Shown: positions 30,277 to 41,560, numbered from the stretch's first letter. The stretch: DNA of 64,000 nucleotides from Atriophallophorus winterbourni (GCA_013407085.1 JACCGJ010009902.1:1-64000); one strand, 5' to 3'. Notes: generated by a model from the letters alone, not told the origin. Made by a program: numbers and translations.

Positions 30277-33170
30277 TCAATATGTAGGGGCCAACGCAGT
30301 ATTTCTCAACATAAGGTTTCGTAACCAATGTTTAGAGATATGCTCGTTTGCTTAGGTAACAATATATGTCGGCAAGCTATTCCACAAGGAGCATACACGA
30401 ACAGCGAAAAAGTGACGACGAAGATTCAATCGAGAGTATGGGATTTGAAGGGTCGAAGGGTGGCTGCGTGTGGGGACAACCGAACCAAAATTGAAGAGCT
30501 GTTTGAGAGGGTGGGATTTCGCGTAGATGATTCGATATGTCAGAGTGAGGTCGTGTAGGATACGCCTGCGCTCGAGGGTGCACAGTCCAAGCCTGGTCAG
30601 TCGCTGCTCAAAGGGTACATTATTCAATCCGGTAACCATTTTGGTTGTCTTGTGATAAATTCGTTCGAGGAGCGAGATGTTTTTGTCCATCCATGGCGTC
30701 TAAGCTTGTACCGCCTAGTCAACGACAGGATGTATGTAAGTGTTTAGTAATTTCGCGAGTGAGTGTGGTGGGAAACGTCCGAAAATGCGTTTCAGTAAAC
30801 CTAGCAAGCTGCACGCACGCTTGTAGACGGCGTCGCACTGTAGGCTGTTCTTCAAAGTGCCAGACACCAAGATTCCGAGATCTTTTTGTGATGTACTCCA
30901 TCCAAGCGGGTGGCTGCAAGTGTATAGGGAAAGGGAAAGGGTTTTCCGACTTGCAACATTTTGCACTTGCGGAAATTAAATGGCAGTTTTTTTTGGATTG
31001 ACCACTGGTGCAGTTTATTCAAATCTCCTTGCAGAACTTGACAGTCCTCGATAGAGTTGACCTTCGTCCAGATTTTTACGTCGTCTGCGAATAAAACAAG
31101 CTTACATGCTAGTAAGTTTGGTAGATCGTTTATAAATAAGAGAAACAGTATCGGACCGAGAACCGAACCCTGAGGGACTCCGCTCGTGGCTTCAATTGTT
31201 CGAGAAGTTTCACCATCTATTCTGACTTTTACTTTGCGTCCAGACCGGTAACTTGTGAACCATGTTAGTAGGTTTCCGATGACGCCAACATTCTGCAGCT
31301 TCTAAAGCAGTAAGGAGTGATTCACTCTGTCGAATGCTTCAGATATATCTAAGTAACCGGCATGAACGGAACCCCCTTGGTCTAGTGCTTGTGTCCAGTC
31401 ATTTAGAGTCGTGAGCAAGTTAGACAGGCATGAATATGTTTTCCTAAATCCGTGTTGTGTGAAAGTTATTAGCTGATGGTTCTCGAGATGTTCAACAAGT
31501 CGTTCACACACCAGGCGTTCCAAACTTTTAGAAACCGCTGAAAGAAGCGTCACGGGGCGGTAATTCGCCGGATCAGAACGACTGCCCCTTTGTAGATTGG
31601 TGTGATAACACCGGTTTTCCATTGAGTTGGTACGGTTCCCGTATTCAATGAGTGCCTGAATAGACCACTTAGTGGGCCACAAAGCTCCAGCTCGCAGAAC
31701 AGCGGGTGTTATTCCATCCTCTCCTGGTGATTTGCGAACGTTCAGCCGGCGTAGATGCTTTCGCACAACCGTAGGATGTACCTCGATGTTGCTAAGGCAT
31801 TCGACTTGTAGTGGGTGCGGCAAAGACGTCAGCGTTGACACGTTCTTTGGACAAAATACTTGTGCATAAAATGATATTAGGGCATCAGCTGTATCCTTGA
31901 CATTATCAGTCAGTCCGTTCTCTGTCTGGATAGGAAATACACCTGGTTTAACCTTGGTCGCGGTGTTTACGATGGTGTACAGCAACTTAGGATGTCGTTC
32001 CATCTGGTCGATCAGCTTAAAATGGTGATATTGCTGGTCTTCTCGAATTAAGGACGTCACCTTGTTACGAAAACTACGAAAGTGTTCCCAAGATGCGTCT
32101 GTTCGTGTTATTTTATGTGCAGCCCACGCGGAATTTCGCATGGCTATCCATTTCCGAGTGCGGCTTCGGAGTTTGAAGCAAAATGTTCTTGATTTCCTTT
32201 TGGGAACACAGGTAGAATTCTCGTCTAGTTTTGTACCGATATAACTTAACAGACTAGAACAATGAGTATCTGCATTCGTAAGATCAAGATGTTTTTCCTC
32301 CATAATCGTAATGGCACCGCGAAGGCCGAAGTAATCGACTCTCCTGATGAACTTAACGTCGCCCGACGCCCTTCGGGCGTTGCACACGAATTCGAAGGAC
32401 AACACAATATGGTCACTTAGCCCCAAAGGACTATGATACTGCACTGACTCCACTGCTGTTGCTTCGGAGGTTAAAACCAGATCTAGAATTGATGGTTCAT
32501 TGAGTCCCCTTTGTCGAGTGAATGAACGGACATGGTTGTATAGGGGAGTGAAAGTGATAATCTCACGGAATTTGTACTCAATGGATTGCTGAGTATGCAC
32601 ACTTTTGGTGTAGAGATGTGGGAGGTTAAAATCACCCATTATTAACAATTGGCATCCTCTAAGGTTTCCAGCGTTGCGCATCATTTGTAACAACGTTTCA
32701 TTGTAGGCATCGGAAGAGTTGGGAGAGCGGTAGATCACACCAAGTATACAGTTCTCTCCAGTTTCCAAGCGAAGGCTACACCACATGGTGTCCTCTAGCT
32801 CAAACGTTGTGTCCGGTACAGCTGTGCATTGAAGACGCTCGTTGTAATACAAAGCAACTCCACCACCTGATCTTGAACGGTCTCGTCGAAGTAGGATCAT
32901 GTTGGGAAGTGCCAGCTCGCCATCATTCACCTGATCGTAGAACCATGTTTCGGTAATAGCAATGATGTCAGCAGAAAACTGAGCGTTAAAATGGGATAAT
33001 TCAGCGATTTTGTTCCGCAAGCACTGTGCATTTGTGTATAGGCATTTAACAGTGGTTTTCGCGTGTAGCGAGCCTACGCGGATGATGTTTGTATGTCCGA
33101 CCCCCTGAGAGCCGGACCATTGCAGTTTTTTGAAACAAATTCCGAGTTCAGTCTGTCCGTGTCTTCGCAC
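30277..33170 (-). pseudogene. CR1-3 ORF2 endonuclease-reverse transcriptase (damaged)
   Basis: The 622-codon frame 33,170-31,302 has all APE-endonuclease motifs: YTNAQCLRNKI, ITETWFY, GVIYRSPN, MGDFNLPHL, ILDLVLTS, SDHIVLSF. RT starts at SPGEDGITPAVL. An 8-bp deletion near 31,697 puts ~35 codons out of frame until a second small deletion near 31,590 restores it. A TAG at 31,302-31,304 precedes SGVPQGSVLGP and LFADDVK, which remain downstream, with a further stop at about 30,715. C-terminus ends at 30,277. Confidence 0.88.
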
Positions 33171-34402
33171 GGCGTTGCTGCAGCTTGTGTTTCGGAGGCA
33201 ACCTTCGGTATGCTGAGTCTGAGCTCATTTGGTATATTTTTTCTGTGTATTTTCCAATTTTGTCTGACAAAGGCTGTCATAGCAGAAGTTAGGAAAGTGA
33301 GTTTTAAAGGGGGTGGTCCATCTCCTTTGTAGTTTGATGACCTCGGTATCCTGAAGGTATTTGCGACAACACTTTCGCGTGCTCCAATCGCTTCTGCAAC
33401 GTATAACCACTGTTTATAGTCGTGTTGTTGTTGTTTCGCGGCCTCTGTTGTACTGGTAGCCTCTGGAACGCCTAGAAGGATCAGACTGCGCTCATTGATT
33501 TTCTTACGAACGTCTCCGCCTCCTTTTCTTTCCCACCAGGGTATATCGGCGTAGATTCGAGTGTTGCACGTAGGTATGTCACGTAACAAGTAAGAATTCA
33601 AAAGAATAATCTCCATATCCCTCTCACTGTTTAGTGTTACTTTTAGTAGCCGCGCTTCGCCGGAGTGTGGGGAGCTTTGGTGGCGAACCAAACGTGTAAC
33701 AGCTGAAGGTTTTATCGTTTCCAACCCCATCAACGTAAAAAGTTTGGACCATTGTTCTAGGTCGTATCGTTGTCTATTCACCAGAAGTGTCTCGCTGGAC
33801 TCCTGTATGTTGGTACAGATTACAGAGAGATTTTTTGCGATCTTTGGGGCGGCAACATTAGGTGTTAAAGCCGATTGTTTGAGCGGAACCACCCGATGAG
33901 CAAGCATCTTGGTCATCGTAACCGTTTTAGTGACCGTGGAGTTCGCGTCAGAAAAGTGTTTCGAATTATGTGGGCGCTTGTGTACAGGTTGGTCATCATC
34001 TTTTTCGGTTTGCTGCCTTTCTATAACCGCGGAAGAGACATGATGTTCACAATCTGCTCTAGATCCGAGTTTACCAATAAGTAGCTCGTTTAGCAGACCT
34101 TCGATTCTTTGTACACTACTCTCTAAACATAAAATTTTCGTATCCGCGTCGGTCTGTGTGCTCACAGTTGTCTTCGTAAAATTTCTCGATTGAGATCTGC
34201 ATGTCTGACAGATGTAGCAAACTCCTGGAATTTCGTCTGCATTGATAACAGTAAGGGCATCGACGGTCAGAGTAGCATCGCACTTCATATGAACCTTCTC
34301 ACGACAAACAAAACAATTAGCCTGTCGGGCTTTGCGGCTTACGGCCTTTCGACAAAGTTTGCACACGTGACCGCTGTCAATGGGCTTCGTTTTTGAGGTC
34401 AT
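33074..34402 (-). CDS. CR1-3 ORF1 protein (442 aa)
   Basis: Open from ATG 34,402 to the stop at 33,074. The N-terminal ~70 residues carry a PHD-like zinc finger: CKLCRKA, then CFVCREKVHMKC, then CYICQTC. The middle and C-terminal parts are basic with several Ser/Thr-rich stretches. In CR1 elements ORF1 is thought to bind RNA as a chaperone in the retrotransposition particle. It overlaps ORF2 by 97 nt in another frame, suggesting reinitiation or shifting for ORF2. It is the longest intact element frame apart from ORF2 and BEL-4 gag-protease. Confidence 0.85.
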   Translation of the reverse strand: MTSKTKPIDSGHVCKLCRKAVSRKARQANCFVCREKVHMKCDATLTVDALTVINADEIPGVCYICQTCRSQSRNFTKTTVSTQTDADTKILCLESSVQRIEGLLNELLIGKLGSRADCEHHVSSAVIERQQTEKDDDQPVHKRPHNSKHFSDANSTVTKTVTMTKMLAHRVVPLKQSALTPNVAAPKIAKNLSVICTNIQESSETLLVNRQRYDLEQWSKLFTLMGLETIKPSAVTRLVRHQSSPHSGEARLLKVTLNSERDMEIILLNSYLLRDIPTCNTRIYADIPWWERKGGGDVRKKINERSLILLGVPEATSTTEAAKQQQHDYKQWLYVAEAIGARESVVANTFRIPRSSNYKGDGPPPLKLTFLTSAMTAFVRQNWKIHRKNIPNELRLSIPKVASETQAAATPCEDTDRLNSEFVSKNCNGPALRGSDIQTSSA

Positions 34403-34811
34403 GGCACCGGAGCGAAAAATTATCGATCGATGGTTCGGGTAAGTGGGTGTGTTCGTGTAGGTCCGTATGATGTGTAGACGGGTTTCGTAGCGGATGAAAC
34501 GAACTAGGTGAGTGAAAAATCGCGCCTAGTGTAGTATGGGTAAAAAGCCGCGTAGCTCCTCAAAATTGGATCCGATTTTGTGGTCCAAGGTGACAAGCGA
34601 AGTAGAAGTTCGAGCTCTTTCGAACAGTCGTAAGATCAGTCGAATATTCCGTAGTTTACTCAAACTTGCACGCGTGCGTTCAGTTTGGTTCAGAAGGTGA
34701 AGGATGAATTTCTGTAGAAATTGCGTGTTTTCTCTCCAAGAATATTGTGTTCACAATGCTTGTTGTGAGAGGAATCCGAAAAGGTATAAAATATCCAGAT
34801 ACGACAAACCG
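34403..34811 (-). promoter_or_regulatory. CR1-3 5' UTR, likely internal promoter region
   Basis: About 409 bp upstream of ORF1, absent from the truncated CR1 copies. Full-length LINEs carry internal promoters here; a TATAAA-like GGTATAAAAT is read on the plus strand near 34,783, but no promoter element is clear on the sense strand. Function is inference. Confidence 0.4.
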
Positions 34812-35351
34812 GGAGTGATTTACTCTGTCGAATGCTTTAGAAATATCTAAGTAACCGGCATGGACGGAACCCCCTTGGTCTAGTGCTTGCGTTTAGTCAT
34901 TTAGAGTCGTGAGCAAGTTAGACACGCATGAATATGTTTTCCTAAATCCGTGTTGTGTGAAAGTTATTAGCTGATGGTTCTCAAGATGTTCAACAAGTCG
35001 TTCACACACCAGACGTTCCAAAATTTTAGAAACCGCTGAAAGAAGCGTCACGGGGCGGTAATTCGCCGGATCAGAACGACTGCCTTCTTTGTAGATTGGT
35101 GTGATAACACCGGTTTTCCATTGAGTTGGTACGGTTCCCGTATTTAATGAGTGCATGAATAGACCACTTAGTGGGCCACAAAGCTCCAGCTCGCATGACT
35201 TTAAAACAGCGGGTGTTATTCCATCCTCTCCTGGTGATTTGCGAACGTTCAGTCCGCGTAAATGCTTTCGCACAACCGTAGGATTTACCTCGATGTTGCT
35301 AATGGCATTCGACTTGTAGTGGGTGCGGCAAAGACGTCAGCGTTGACAAGT
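34812..35351 (-). mobile_element. Remainder of the truncated CR1 insertion
   Basis: Matches 10,140-10,698 of CR1-1, with frame 35,273-34,893 (SPGEDGITPAVLKSCELELC). It ends at the TGACTC target copy (35,352-35,357) and duplicates sequence already present at about 31,315-31,850 within CR1-3. Confidence 0.85.
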
Positions 35352-35590
35352 TGACTCGATAGAATTAACACAAAATAATGCAAAGAAACTTGAGTGCAAT
35401 CGGTAAGAGTAGATTTTCGGTAACGTTTTACTGCTGACACAGACGATTTATCACACCAAGGGTGATAGTCAGGACAGGGAGCATGATCAAGTAGTAGTCA
35501 ACCCACCACCACTTATATGACCTTACCGATAAAAAGCCTATATTACGCCTACAGTGTGTCACGTCTCGTGGAAATGACCAGGATCGGTGC
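35352..35590 (+). repeat. R2 repeat
   Basis: Right arm copy after the CR1 remnant, same as 10,699-10,930. Confidence 0.75.
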
Positions 35591-35691
35591 CATTCCCAAT
35601 ATTTTAGGATTTATTTTTCACGGTTCTATTACAGTCAAACATTGGTTGCAGCCATCGATGTTATGTTGTCCTTGATGATTATCTCTGGCAG

Positions 35692-35849
35692 CTTATCAGG
35701 TTCAAGTTGTCATCGCATTAACATCATCCCTGAAGCGTTTCCTTGATGTGAAGGTCTCCTATTTATTTGAACCATCTTATCCTGCATACCGTCTAATCCC
35801 AGAGAGCAAATTACCACTGTTACAAATGTTCTCTTTCGAACCACGTTAA
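35692..35849 (+). pseudogene. Segment X, copy 3
   Basis: Same 52-codon phase ending at TAA 35,847-35,849; sequence upstream has lost a T in the TTGCATGCC motif, seen as TTGCAGCC. Confidence 0.3.
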
Positions 35850-35894
35850 ATCAAAACCGATATACAGCATGGGAATGATAATGATGGCGAATAA

Positions 35895-36520
35895 TGCAAA
35901 GGAATTTGTGTGCAATCGGTTAGAATAGCTTTTGGGTAACGTTTCACAGCTGACACAGAAGCTTCGTCAGACCAAGGGTGATAGTCAGGACAGGGAACAT
36001 GATTAAGTAGCAGTCAACCCACCACCACTTATTTGACCTTGCCGCTAAACAGCCTATAGTACGACTGCAGTGTGTCACGTCTCGTGGGAATGACCAGGAT
36101 CAGTGGCCGATTTTCCACACAGTGTGTATCCACGTCTATCTGATACAAGTAAACACGGTCAAAGTCAGTTGACACAGCGGCCCACATACGTAAAAGTACA
36201 TAACTAACGGGGCTAAGGTTAAGCTGTTTGAAGAAAAAAAATCTAATTAACTAGTAGGTATAAGGTGAATAAAAATTATTTACTTTCGCATCAGTGCTGA
36301 GCGCCAGATTGTGGAGATTTCTGCCCCATCCACCTTATTGACCGCCAGTCGACCTGCCTTGGCAATTTCGACCGCCTCAGCATGTAGGCGTTCGCTATAC
36401 GGTTTTATACCGCGTCTCAATATTGCCACATTGTCTAGATCGACGCTATTCTAACCGATTGCACACAAATTCCTTTGCATTATGAATACACGATCAGTCC
36501 CAAGCATATTCCAATCGATT
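35895..36520 (+). mobile_element. 626-bp terminal-inverted-repeat element inserted in the captured gene
   Basis: Left TGCAAAGGAATTTGTGTGCA (35,895 on) and the right reverse complement ending 36,479 pair over 35 bases without mismatch. GATGGCGAATAA occurs on both sides (35,883-35,894 and 36,521-36,532) as a 12-bp direct repeat inside the interrupted exon 2. The left 225 bp is an R2 copy. No transposase frame is present, so it is non-autonomous. The final 41 bp lies outside the inverted repeat. Confidence 0.7.
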
Positions 36521-36521
36521 G

Positions 36522-37007
36522 ATGGCGAATAACATTGTGCATGTAAGCACTACCGATTGCTCCGCTTCAAGGCTGAATGCATAGACTGACGTGTATTGAT
36601 CAACCTCCGATCGTTTTTTCTCCACCAATTGTTGATGATATTCGACGGATGTGGTGTATTGCAACGACGAGGCCTTGGCGATCAGCTGACACGCCAACGT
36701 GACCAGACAGATTGCCCAAAGTCGATTGATTATAAATATTGTCGGAATGGAAATCAGCGTCATCATTCCAAACAACACGATCCAGCGTGCCATCACGTGA
36801 AAAGAATACGCACGATGCGTACTTTTGATTACTGCGTTCCACAATTGTCGTAATTGCTAGGTGTTCGCAAAAGTACTGACTTACTTTGTCGTCTTCCGGC
36901 GGCAGTCGACATTCCCTTTCCATAAGCCCGCCTCGGGGTAATTCATTTTCGAAGCGCTTGAGTGGATCTGTGTGAAATCCAATGCGTTTGATCAAGTGTG
37001 TGAGCAT
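36522..37007 (-). pseudogene. Captured membrane-protein gene, copy in unit A
   Basis: Exon 1 37,007-36,885 (MLTHLIKRIGFHTD...RLPPEDDK), intron 36,884-36,857 (28 nt form), exon 2 36,856-36,522 with QLRQLWNAVIKSTHRAYSF in frame. The last ~20 codons are cut off by the TIR element. Substitutions relative to copies 1 and 2 (for example ALISMP to TLISIP) are few. Confidence 0.6.
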
Positions 37008-37111
37008 TATTCCGTGAAGGGTTTCATTGATTTAGTTTTGTAAACAATTGTTTAAATGATTTAAGCCGTGGTGACCATAATTCCGCCCCGTACGCAGATG
37101 CAAGATGGGCA

Positions 37112-37324
37112 TCAACAATAGATGGCAACACTACTGCAGCGGCCTAGCACTCTATCCAGCGTCTGAATCCTATCACCCATGCGGTAACGGAGATGATCAC
37201 CGAACATTATGTGCACCACTGGCCCGATTGCCCCAGTCAAATTCACATTCGTTCTCGTTATCTTAAGTGTACACTCGGTCAAATTTAACCGCAAGGCCAA
37301 ACTTTCTATGTTAGAACAACACAT
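37112..37324 (-). pseudogene. Unidentified conserved open segment, unit A
   Basis: 70-codon frame corresponding to 11,822-12,010 and extending further upstream; contains LTECTLKITRTNVNLTGAIG. No family recognised. Confidence 0.35.
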
Positions 37325-37330
37325 TTGCGA

Positions 37331-39439
37331 ATTCGAGGATAAATCCTCACTTTCAAATTGAAATTTAGGTTTTATGTGGGGACTAATCTAATTCCCACAG
37401 TCGGTGCAACGTAGCGTCGGTAACTGTTTGTAATATTTTTGCAAAATTCCAATAACAGCATGATGGTAAATTTTGTTTAAAGTCAGATTTTTATTAATGA
37501 GTAGTATATGACGAGTAGCGACAACTACGAAACAAGTCGTGTGATTCCTGTCCTGCTTTTCAAACATCATATAATACTTATTGCGAGATTCTGACTTTAA
37601 AAAACACTGCATATCTCAGCTTACGTACATTCTATGACTGTGAGGCAGTTTGCATAGAGCCAGGCTTCTGATGTTATTGTGATGCGTTTTATATTCTATT
37701 CGTTTCAAAATCCGAATTTCTATCATCCTAGAGTGAAAAACAATATATTCATCAAGTAATCTTAGCGACCATGTCGACATCATGAGTTTTGAAATATTTT
37801 CAAACGTTCTAATTAAGTCGGCTCAAGCTTATTTTGACCTAAATTAAAAAAGTTGAGCATAAGATTAGAATTATTGAGCTATCGAAAACGATTCTCACTA
37901 CGCACGGTGTATCATAGTTTATAAGAGAAGTCACGTTTATAGGTTAGGGCTTTATAGGACAATGTACATAGGGCAAAGTACATTCACAAATAATTACCGA
38001 TTCCAACTACGGGAAACTAATAAATAACCAACGTCAAATAAAGCATTTGAATCTTTTGATCGTCTACTTATTTCAATTGAGATGCCCACATTTAGAACAT
38101 TGATTGTCTTTTGTGTTATTGTTATCTTTATAATAAAACACGTTAAGACGAAGCCGATACGACAGCGTCTTGAACGATACAAAAACTGGCTAAACGACAG
38201 CCCAGTAAACCCGAAATTGAGAAATTAGGCAGAAACACTTGATGAAGTTGATTTTATCCGTGCTTGCTACGTTGCCATTTAGAAAGTCAATCATGTACTT
38301 CTGTTTAAAATGCTTTGAGACGTTGAAATATCGTTAAATAACCATCCCACCAATAGACACAGCTAATCTCGTGTTTGCGACGTCATATCAATAAAATTAA
38401 ATGTCAAGTCTCGAGTTCCACAATATCACTTGATTAAATCTTTTCCCTTCCTGTTTATAATGTATGACAATAAAAAATACCATCTAGAATTTGCGACTTT
38501 TTACTAGTAATATTAAATTATGGAAGCGCGTAGGGGCTTTCGATGAATCTTTGGCGCAGCACCATGACATTAGCAAGCTTTATTGTTTGCACAGGCAACT
38601 TATGTGCTTTTTAATTCCCAAAAGTGTAAAATATCTCACTATCACATCGATCAGTTTCGAATTCAATATTCCATGTTCAATACTAAGAGGGCGTCATTTA
38701 AGGTGTCTGTTGACGCCAGCCATGAAAACGTTGCCGACAGTATTTATAATAAATTTGTATAGAGATTTGTTACACCAAGTTTGAGCAAACTATTTGTGAA
38801 TGTGATCAATTCAGACGGATTAATCGGCATTTAACGGATTTGATTCAATGTTACAGGAAGTTCTAACTTACGTTGTCCTTCGAAGCACTTCCAACTAAAA
38901 TCACCCTTTGAAGCAATCATTGCATCCTGAGGAACTGACACGAACAACAAAGCGTGCATATGATCCAAGAGTACGTTATTTCCTACTCTGTAACTGCAGT
39001 AATTAATAGTTGGTTAGAAACACAATTACTGAAAACTATTCTCGAAGATATATTATTGCAACTTTCACGCAGTTCTAAAGGCGTATTTTTCTCTATTGTG
39101 CCCTCGCATGTTTAGATGCGTTATTCAAATAATAAATCGTAGTGTATTTATTTAATCAAGTCAAGAAGCTTTTCAAAATTCTAATGCATTGTTTTGTTCA
39201 TATGTTTCAACATTTGAACTGCACTGGTAGAGAACCTGTAGAAGTCTCTTTTTTGTCAAAAATCAATTTCGACACCTCATATATCTGATCATGTTTTTCA
39301 CTTCACTAAGGCTCTAAATACAGCAATTTGTTATCTTGGTTCACTGATCGATAGCACTTTCTTTAGGTTCATTGCTTGATTCAGATGAATCAGATTTTGT
39401 CAAAACATAAAAGTAGTAGAAAGAAAGTTCAATCTACAA
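37331..39439 (+). repeat. Dispersed repeat RX with R1 core, unit A
   Basis: Longest RX copy. 37,265-38,801 is the part missing from unit B. R1 core at about 38,900-39,430. Frames such as 38,491-38,784 are shared with 12,785 and, inverted, with 2451. No protein motif seen. Confidence 0.7.
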
Positions 39440-39675
39440 ATGATGACTCGATAAACTTACCACAAAATAATGCAAAGAAACTTGAGTGCAATCGATTAGA
39501 GTAATTTTTCGGTAACGTTTCACAGCTGACACAGAAGCTTCGTCAGACCAAGGGTGATAGTCAGGACAGGGCACATGATTAAGTAGTAGTCAACCCACCA
39601 CCACTTATTTGACCTTACCGCTAAAAAGCCTATAGCACGACTACAGTGTGTCACGTCTCGTGGGAATGAACAGGA
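39440..39675 (+). repeat. R2 repeat, unit A
   Basis: R2 copy ending GTGTCACGTCTCGTGGGAATGA before Penelope-like sequence. Confidence 0.75.
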
Positions 39676-40283
39676 TCGGTGGTCGACTTTCCTCGCATTG
39701 TGTATCTTAAAATTTAAATGATATAGTCTCATGTATGACTGTTACAAATGTAGTGGAATCCTGCACAAGCACTCTTCCATTTTTGGACTGTTTAGCACAA
39801 AATTAGACTGGAAATAAATCCTTATGAACGGATAGATAATGATAAAATGAAAATGGTAATAAAAAACTGCAAAACCGTAGTCTCTAGATATTTGCGTGGC
39901 GTAAGGAGAGTTTGGAAAAGGGCTTGTGGTATAACCTGTATCCCAAGCTTACTCTAACTTCTAGGTTCTATGGCCTAATAAATATACATGAAGAATGCAT
40001 TCCTGTAAGACCTATCGTCAAAGGTATCGGATCACCTGCGCACGAGTTAGTTAGACATTTGGCTTATTTGTTGAAACCTTTATTCGGAATAACAGCCTGG
40101 TTCATCAAGAACGCATATGACTTTGCAGCAATCTTAAGGTCGGTAACAATAGATAACGGTGAAATAATGGTTAGCTTTGATGTGAGCGCTTTGTTCATCA
40201 ACGTTGATACAACATGTGCGTTACAACTAGCTAGATGGGCCATGAAATCTGATGCCAGTTTTTCGGATCGCACAAACTGGTGA
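39676..40283 (+). pseudogene. Penelope-like element PLE-2 (RT fragment)
   Basis: Frame 39,912-40,283 with SRFYGLINIHEECIPVRPIV, LLKPLFGITAWFIKNAYDF and VSFDVSALFINVDTT. It is cut at SDRTNW, where RTE sequence begins, so the catalytic VDD segment is missing. An upstream scrap of the RT end (VTNVVESC-like) lies at about 39,740-39,790. Confidence 0.8.
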
Positions 40284-40832
40284 AAGATTACACATTTTTT
40301 GGGAAGGAACGGGTTCCGATTAGTCTCAACTGCATATAGTTGGGTTTGCCGTTCGAACCGACGCTTTCTGCAAAGCCTGCTGAAAACGACGCTTTTTATC
40401 ACAACCTCGCAACAGTCCTCAAAAACGTGACACAAAGAAACTGTGTAGTGGTTTGGATGATTTCAATGCTAGAGTTGGTGCAGATTACGAGTCTTGGCGA
40501 AACTGTCTCGAGGTTCGGTGTAGGTAAACCAATGGAAATGGACAAAGCCTTTTAGAATTATGCACACAGTTCAGTCTTTGTGTCAGTAACACTTTCTTTC
40601 AAACAAAAACACAGCATAAGTTCTCTTGGAAATATCCTCGCTCTAAGCACTGGCACCAGCTTGATCTTATTCGTGTTAGGCGCACTAATATAGGAAGCGT
40701 ACTTCTCAGCAGATCATATCGAATCGCAGACTGCGACACTGATCATTCACTGGTGTGTGCAAAACTGAAGCTTCTCGACACGAGATTTCACCGCACCAAA
40801 TTGTCTGGTAAGACTAGGATTGACGTCATCTA
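40284..40832 (+). pseudogene. RTE-3 endonuclease fragment, unit A
   Basis: Forward RTE piece: EPTLSAKPAENDAFYHN, then VVWMISMLELVQI, where the GDFN motif is lost by a shift, and the HQLDLIRVRRTNIGSVL / CDTDHSLVCAKLKL segment at about 40,655-40,780. Broken by several frame changes. It passes into the linker with YRMGDVIQTLDRVLDRC. Confidence 0.78.
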
Positions 40833-41030
40833 GCTGCGCGATTTGCAAAGTCCTTCACGGCCAAGTTCAGTGATCATCTACGTTACCGCATGGGTGATGT
40901 GATTCAGACGCTGGATAGAGTGCTAGACCGCTGCAGTAGTGTTACCAACTATTGTTGATGCCCGTCTTGCGTCTGCGTACGGAGCAAAATTATGGTCACA
41001 AAACTGAATCAATGAAACCCTTCACGGAAT

Positions 41031-41185
41031 AATGCTTCAATTTACTTGATCAAACGCTTGGATTTCACAGAGATCCACTCAAGCACTTCGAGAATGAAAT
41101 ACTTCGAGGCGGCTTATGGAACGGGAATATCGACTGCCGCCGGAAGACGACAAAGTAAGCCAGTACTTTTGCGAACACCTTCTAG
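41031..41185 (+). pseudogene. Captured gene exon 1 and intron, forward copy, unit A
   Basis: Exon 1 sequence on the plus strand (damaged start, then GRRQS-equivalent of the LPPEDDK end) followed by the intact 31-nt GTAAGC...TTCTAG intron at 41,155-41,185. Exon 2 is absent: inverted RTE 5' sequence begins at the splice acceptor. Confidence 0.55.
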
Positions 41186-41407
41186 CAATCGAGCCATAGC
41201 CTTTAACCGGAATCTGCTGCTTCCCGTGTTATTATCCACAGAAGCGGAGTGGAGTGTCCTCCCTATTGGTGCGTTGTGATGTACGCCAGGGCAGTTCAAA
41301 GTGGAGAACTAGCTGTTGCCCATGCAGCAAGTGCTCCCTCTCCACGACACTACGGGAACCAGAGGAACAGCTAGGCTGATAAGTTTGGACATTGATGCAG
41401 GACAGAC
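41186..41407 (-). mobile_element. Inverted RTE 5' fragment, unit A
   Basis: Reverse complement of about 15,488-15,690. Ends in the GATGCAGGACAGACAGA junction with the BEL LTR remnant. Confidence 0.75.
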
Positions 41408-41560
41408 AGAAACTATTCCCCAGTGACGATTCGGTCGCTACAGTACCCAACGTTGGAATTCGATTTGGACCGTATTTGTCTCAATTCGAGAAAATACAGT
41501 ACTTAACGTCAAATTTTTGGACACAATACAGTACTCAACGTCGAATTCGCTGACGTCAAT

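Larger units (their letters stand above)
30059..34811 (-). mobile_element. CR1-3: CR1-like LINE with complete 5' end
   Basis: Minus strand: 5' UTR 34,811-34,403, ORF1 34,402-33,074, overlapping ORF2 33,170-30,277, 3' UTR and repeated heptamer tail at 30,059-30,085. Both CR1 ORFs are visible, which is the usual CR1 organisation. The left end is in the same target site as CR1-1 and CR1-2, while the right end abuts a further CR1 piece rather than target DNA, so it is probably a recombinant. Confidence 0.9.

Noticed and set aside
33074..34402. CR1 ORF1 zinc finger as a cellular PHD protein
   Set aside because: Position, 97-nt overlap with ORF2 and the repeat context fit an element ORF1, not a host gene.
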